From assembly GCF_013373865.1 (NCBI RefSeq), contig NC_050474.1:23979708-24043707 (forward strand): a stretch of DNA of 64,000 nt, read 5' to 3'. The stretch is from Monomorium pharaonis (lineage: Eukaryota > Arthropoda > Insecta > Hymenoptera > Formicidae). This document shows, in pieces, positions 52,152-64,000 of this stretch. A program made the position numbers and the translations under genes. The notes below the pieces were generated by a model. It saw only the letters and a program-made list of their open reading frames with translations, was not told where the DNA came from and ran no database searches. Position 1 is the stretch's first letter. The number at the start of each line of letters is the position of its first letter.

Positions 52152-52443
52152 TAAGGCCCCCGCACACCCTTTTGCATAACGCATAACGTATGTACATAAG
52201 CAAATTGATTGGTCCATAAGCAAAGTGCATAAGAAATTCAACCAATCAAATTTCTAATGGCATATCCACACAACTTGCATAAGCGCATAAGCATATGCAT
52301 AAGAAATTCAATTGGTCTATTTTCTTATGTAAGTGCTTGTAGACCAATCAATTTTCTTATGTATATGCTTATGCAAGTTTGTGTGGATATACCCTTATGC
52401 ATTTATGTTATGCGTTATGCAAAAGTCTATGCGGGGGCCCTTA
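52152..52443. mobile_element. Palindromic fold-back MITE, about 290 bp
   Basis: Ends TAAGGCCCCCGCACACCC..TTTTGCATAACGCATAAC and GTTATGCGTTATGCAAAA..TATGCGGGGGCCCTTA are reverse complements. Inner arms rich in CATAAG / CTTATG also pair (GCATAAGCATATGCATAAG with CTTATGTATATGCTTATG). A partial relative of its right end lies at 53875-53914 (GTTATGCAAGTCTGTGCGGAGGCCCTAA). Confidence 0.88.
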
Positions 52444-52459
52444 GGCTGGTATTTATAGG

Positions 52460-52780
52460 GTCTGTTCGCGTCACATGCTCCAACATGGGCCCCTATTCTT
52501 GAATTCATTTGCAAGAGAAACGTATTCGCAAATTCTGTTCTTACCGAAAAGTTGAAAATTTATTGGCTATCGTATGACTTTCAACCAATAAACTTGCAAC
52601 TTTTCTGTTAGAGCGGGTATTTGCGCATACGTTTTCTTGCAAATGAATTCAAGAATCGAGCCTATGCTCCTATTCACCCCAACGCACTCCAATACGTTGA
52701 TTCCGATGACGCCACCCTATTAGAATGCGTTGGAGTGAGTAGGAGCATGTCGGGGCCTGGCGACGCGAACAAACCAATAG
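52460..52780. mobile_element. Interrupted palindromic element holding another palindrome
   Basis: The outer ends TCTGTTCGCGTCACATGCTCC and GGAGCATGTC..GACGCGAACAAA pair. Inside, 52488-52663 is a separate palindrome whose arms run CTTGAATTCATTTGCAAGAG..CGTATTCGC and GCGCATACG..CTTGCAAATGAATTCAAG. A third pair, GCTCCTATTCACCCCAACGC with GCGTTGGAGTGAGTAGGAGC, is the remainder of the outer element. Confidence 0.8.
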
Positions 52781-52802
52781 TCGAATCTTATTTAGGCCCG
52801 GT

Positions 52803-53221
52803 GTTAATGGCTTAGTTTACATCGTCAAAACTTTAGTACGCGTATTAAGTTTGGTGCGCACCAAAGCCTTAGTACGGGCGCGTTTACATCGAATGTACTA
52901 AGCATGTACTGTGAAAAATATAATACAAATTTAATTCATGTTGATGTCTTCTACTAAGACATTTTCACACCGGTTTTTAGATTTTAGCACTGAGGTTATG
53001 CTCAATTGCTAAATTCTCTTTAAAATGCGTTTTATGCGTTTACATCGAGATTTGTATCACTTGGTACGCGTATCAGTTTAGTACGATACTCCTACTTGAT
53101 ACGCTCGTACCAAATTGATCCGGCAGCGTTTACATCGTACGTACTAAATATTTAGTACGAATTTGATACGAATATGGTACCTAATACGCGTATCAAATGC
53201 ACGATGTAAACTAAGCCAATT
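52803..53221. mobile_element. Palindromic element with GTTTACATCGT ends
   Basis: Ends ATGGCTTAGTTTACATCGT and ACGATGTAAACTAAGCCA are reverse complements. Internal TACGCGTATTA / TAATACGCGTAT pairs, and GCGTTTACATCG and TAGTACG motifs recur, so the interior is itself made of repeated fold-back units. Confidence 0.85.
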
Positions 53222-53296
53222 TTGCTTAACAAATACGATTGGTCAATTCCAATGGAATAATCGGCCAGTTAATTTAACCGTGAGTTGTGGAACCGG

Positions 53297-53662
53297 ACCT
53301 TAAAGATCGTCTCAAGCAATGTCTTAAGATGCTAATACGGCTCTGTGATTGGTTGATGGCATCTTAAGACAGTACTTAAGATGATCTTAAATATAAGATC
53401 CGACTATGAATACCGGCCTTAGAGCCATTACACACGAAATGACATAAGCTGCATAAGCATAGCACAAGATAAACCAATCAGTTCTCAGCATAAAGTCGCT
53501 GTATTGATATACATAGGCCGGTATTCATAGTCGGATCTCATATTTAAGATCATCTTAAGTACTGTCTTAAGATGCCATCAGCCAATCACAGAGTCGTATT
53601 AGCATCTTAAGACATTGCTTGAGACGATCTTTAAATAAGATTCGACTATGAATACCGGCCAT
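53297..53662. mobile_element. Large inverted pair of about 130-bp arms
   Basis: The left arm 53297-53422 (AAAGATCGTCTCAAGCAATG to GGATC..ATGAATACCGGCC) and right arm 53515-53662 (GGCCGGTATTCATAGTCGGA to GACGATCTTTAAATA) are nearly identical reverse complements. Between them another pair, AATGACATAAGCT and AGCTTATGTCATT (53456/53697), links to flanking DNA, so one element has inserted into another. A related diverged unit follows at 53713-53868. Confidence 0.82.
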
Positions 53663-53937
53663 AGATGCTTATTGGCCTAGAGCTCTTATGTTATGTAGCT
53701 TATGTCATTTTAACCGGTATTCACAGTCGAATCTTATTCAAGATCCATCTTAAGCACGATCTAGAGACGTCAATGCTGTTATTTCATTAGTTAAGTAAGT
53801 CTCAAGTCGGCTCGAAGCTAGACTTAAGACAATTCTTGAATTTAAGATCGGTCTATGAATTTCGTCCTTATTCATTATGCATTTCGTGTTATGCAAGTCT
53901 GTGCGGAGGCCCTAAATAATCTTGGAATGCAGCTTAT

Positions 53938-54362
53938 TGGTCTGTTCTTTCTAGCTGCACTGTTGCACCGGTGCAATAAGTTAAAGCAGAGAGGAACCTG
54001 AGAGTGGCCACCGCGGCCTTTTTCGTGCGACCGATATTTGACTAGCATCAGCGCCAAACGTGGATGTAAAGCCCGTTCTACATTAATTGCAGTCGCCAGT
54101 TGCAATTTGCAACACCCAATAAATGTCGAGCTTTAACTAGAAACTAAGCGCCTATTGGATGTCGCAAGTCGCAACTAGCTGCTTGCGATTAATGTAAAAC
54201 AGTCTTTACATCCACGTTTGGCGCTGATGCTAGTCAAATATTGGTCGCATGAAAAAAGCCGCGGTGGCCGCTCTCAGGTTTCTCTCTGGTTAAAGTAAGA
54301 CAAGTATATTTTTTCTCATTCTAACTTATTGCACCAGTGCAGCTAGAAAGAACAGACCATAT
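53938..54362. mobile_element. Palindromic MITE related to 24894-25003, split by a later insertion
   Basis: The outer arms GGTCTGTTCTTTCTAGCTGC..GGTGCAATAAGTTA and TAACTTATTGCACCAGTGCA..GAAAGAACAGACC pair. The loop ACAAGTATATTTTTTCTCATT is the loop of the 24.9 kb copy. The left arm is interrupted after GTTAAAG by the element at 53987-54288. Confidence 0.88.
53987..54288. mobile_element. hAT-like MITE with terminal inverted repeats and target-site duplication
   Basis: Left end CAGAGAGGAACCTGAGAGTG; the reverse complement of the right end reads CAGAGAGAAACCTGAGAGCG. The inverted repeats then extend through GGCCACCGCGG to the GGATGTAAAG region with few mismatches. The flanks carry the direct repeat GTTAAAG (53980-53986 and 54289-54295; with one mismatch, 8 bp). 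CAG-starting repeats with a 7-8 bp duplication are typical of hAT elements. A further fold-back (CTACATTAATTGCAGTCGCC / TTGCGATTAATGTA) occupies the centre. Confidence 0.85.
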
Positions 54363-54639
54363 GTCGAACAAAAGTTTTATCGATTGATTAGATTTTGTTT
54401 ATTTTGCATTTTTCGTATTTTTTTCTTGAATAGGAAATTATATACGAGCGCAATATTAATAAGAAATTTGAATTTAAATAACGATAAATGTTTAATACAA
54501 TCATTAATTGTATATTTTCTGTATAAAAAAAATAATTTTATTTGTATGTTTTGTACTGTTTTTAAATGAATCGATTGCTTATATTTAGATTTTATTTCAT
54601 CATTGCGATATTCGTCTACAAAAATCTATTGCATACGAT

Positions 54640-54695
<56 letters not shown>
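54640..54695. repeat. (AT)n(GT)n compound microsatellite
   Basis: AT run passing into GT run downstream of the MITE nest. Confidence 0.95.
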
Positions 54696-54698
<3 letters not shown>

Positions 54699-54733
54699 AT
54701 TCAAAGTATTTTGTAGAGAAAATGTCAACTGCA

Positions 54734-54861
54734 AAGGCTTAAACACAATGCCAGGCAACAGGCAATAGGAACAGAAATAATGAAAGAGAGAAAGGATCTT
54801 CTGCTCTCTTTCTTTATTTCCTGTTCCTATTGCCTGTTGCCTAGCATTGTGTTTAGGCCTT
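54734..54861. mobile_element. Palindromic fold-back MITE, about 128 bp
   Basis: The arms AAGGCTTAAACACAATGCCA..GGCAATAGGAACAG and CTGTTCCTATTGCCTGTTGC..TTGTGTTTAGGCCTT are about 41 bp and nearly perfect reverse complements around an AG/CT-rich loop. Confidence 0.9.
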
Positions 54862-54879
54862 AAGACTTACAAGTTACAA

Positions 54880-55136
54880 GAAGAAATCACAGTTCACTCT
54901 TCTCCAATTTTGATGAGCTTTAATATAATAAATCTACATTGAAAAAAAATAAATCTTAAAGGTCCAAAATGCGTAACAATGGGCTTTTCTTCACGTCTTA
55001 CAAATTACATTATCAATTGTTATCAAAATGTTTCTAAAGTGCATTGGATGAAAAGCTCAAACATGGATCAACTTTTTCTTCAATGTAGACTTACCATGTT
55101 AAAGCTCATCAAAATAGAACAAGAAAAACTGTGACC
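54880..55136. mobile_element. AT-rich palindromic element
   Basis: The left arm ATTTTGATGAGCTTTAATA..TCTACATTGAAAAAA pairs with the right arm TTCTTCAATGTAGACTTA..TTAAAGCTCATCAAAAT; outer AAATCACAGTT pairs with AACTGTGA. Less perfect than its neighbours, so older. Confidence 0.75.
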
Positions 55137-55548
55137 TCCCCTGTTAATTATTATTACTAATATTTTTTAAGGGTACATTTATCTGTTAAAATAAATATTA
55201 GAAAATTTAGCACAACCATTAGTTAAACGATTTGTAATATCTTTCACGCGCATTTGATAAATAATTATTTTTAATAATCAATTATATAATATTTATACAA
55301 AATTTCATCGACTATTTATGACAGATACTTATTGAAGTCATATCTATGCAACTTTCAAAATAGTGTTTTTATTGTGACGAATAAAAAAGCATGTGTCCTA
55401 TATCCTCTGTGTTATTATAAAAAGCGTGAAAATATTTGCAATAAGATTGATTTATCTATTTTATCTCCTCTATTTTAAAATGTGTATGTAAATAAAAAAT
55501 TCGCGTAGTGCCGCTAGTGTTAGAAACTTTAAGTGTTGAAATTGTTCA

Positions 55549-63242
<7,694 letters not shown>

Positions 63243-63522
63243 TTTCACTACACGCTTATTCTCGATTGTTTACTATATACGAGTAGTTAATAGATCAATT
63301 AAAACATAACTACCTCAAATAATGTACAATTTCATGTATATTTATTATACTTTTTATGTCAAAAACTTATAATAAAAATAAGGAAGAGAACACTTAATAA
63401 TTTAATATTCGGATTTTATAAAATTACGTACAAATAATAAAGTGGGGTTAGAGCCCCGCACAAACTTCTGCATACAGGCTATTCTACAATTGCGTAGAGT
63501 GCAGTGACATATGACCGGAGTA

Positions 63523-63630
63523 CAGCGTACCGGCGTATGGCGTAAGGGAATTAGACCAATCACAAGTTTACGCCCAATTTGTTAACAAAGATATTGGTGT
63601 AATTCCTTTACGTCATACGCCTATACGCTG
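63523..63630. mobile_element. Palindromic element
   Basis: GGCGTATGGCGTAAGGGAAT..TAGACC and GGTGTAATTCC..TTTACGTCATACGCC are imperfect reverse complements, extended outward by CAGCGTA / TACGCTG. Confidence 0.75.
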
Positions 63631-63651
63631 GCCCCATTGGACGGCATCCTA

Positions 63652-63784
63652 AGGCCTCTTTCACACGAGGTGTAACATGAATAACCAGCGTCTACCAATC
63701 AGGGCACGTTAAAGACGGTTTAACGTGGCCTACGACGATGAGATTAGTCGACATAAGTTACGGCGCATGTGAAAGCGGCCTAAG
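63652..63784. mobile_element. Palindromic element with TAAGGCC ends
   Basis: Left TAAGGCCTCTTTCACACG..GTAACATGA and right TAAGTTACGGCGCATGTG..AAAGCGGCCTAA pair imperfectly; inner CACGTTAAA / TTTAACGTG also pair. Confidence 0.65.
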
Positions 63785-63880
63785 GTTGAGGTCCTATGGA
63801 GCGGCTAATGCGGAAGCGGAAAGAGCGGATCACTAATCGTGAGATCGAGATTTGATAGAACCGTCAAAACGGTTCCGAGT

Positions 63881-64000
63881 ACCCCTATGTAATAGGGGGT
63901 ACTTGAATTCAAATACGCCATCGCGCTGGCGCCCAGACCATCCGCCAAGGCGCCAGCGCGAGGGCGTATTGGAATTCAAGTTCCCCCTATGTAATAGGTT
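63881..64000. mobile_element. Strong GC-rich palindrome reaching the window end
   Basis: Arms of about 50 bp: left ACCCCTATGTAATAGGGGGT..TACGCCATCGCGCTGGCGCC, right GGCGCCAGCGCGAGGGCGTA..CCCCTATGTAATAGGTT, with a 15-bp loop. The right arm ends at the window edge, so the element may be cut. Confidence 0.88.

Larger units (their letters stand above)
63243..64000. promoter_or_regulatory. Upstream region of Ocrl with palindromic elements
   Basis: The first 180 bp should hold the Ocrl promoter and 5' UTR. From about 63460 the DNA becomes GC-richer and consists of three fold-back elements listed separately. No gene seen. Confidence 0.5.

Noticed and set aside
52257..54105. Several 60-80 codon frames in the MITE nest
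   Set aside because: They lie within inverted-repeat arms and have no transposase motifs.

Overview
The window looks like a piece of an arthropod, almost certainly insect, nuclear genome. It is very AT-rich, its genes are split by short GT-AG introns, and it carries long microsatellites and many fold-back (MITE-like) elements. A (TTAGG)4 block, the usual insect telomere motif, sits in front of one gene. Gene content and exon style fit a hymenopteran such as an ant, but that assignment is inference.

Layout. 190-339 (+) is the last exon of a prolyl-oligopeptidase-type dipeptidyl peptidase. 3018-12185 (-) is a PR/SET-domain zinc-finger regulator with a CtBP-type motif and five C2H2 fingers. 14062-about 23839 (-) is the most striking locus: a 23-exon gene for a single-pass membrane protein built as (kringle-kringle-MFA-MFA) twice, then thrombospondin type 1, two Ig-like domains, one transmembrane helix and a basic tail. 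25486-29915 (+) is GPAA1, of the GPI transamidase. 33492-42907 (+) is a complete 23-exon xanthine dehydrogenase. 43497-44380 (-) is TRAPPC4. 45472-47038 (+) is SFT2D2. 48158-51453 (-) is an importin alpha. 55549-63242 (-) is a complete 18-exon OCRL/INPP5B-type inositol polyphosphate 5-phosphatase. I assembled these genes by hand from splice sites. In the complete gene models every exon junction keeps phase, except for one weak acceptor in GPAA1, one weak donor in importin alpha and the unresolved 5' ends noted below.

The genes are mostly unrelated housekeeping neighbours. TRAPPC4, SFT2D2, OCRL and GPAA1 all act in the secretory or endomembrane system, but nothing suggests co-regulation beyond head-to-head spacing. 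Non-genic DNA is concentrated at 29.9-33.5 kb (plain AT-rich), 44.4-45.5 kb (two palindromic elements), 51.9-55.2 kb (a dense nest of palindromic elements, including a hAT-like MITE with a visible target-site duplication inside an older element) and 63.5-64.0 kb (three more palindromes).

Best candidate for something undescribed: the duplicated kringle/MFA receptor-like protein at 14-24 kb.
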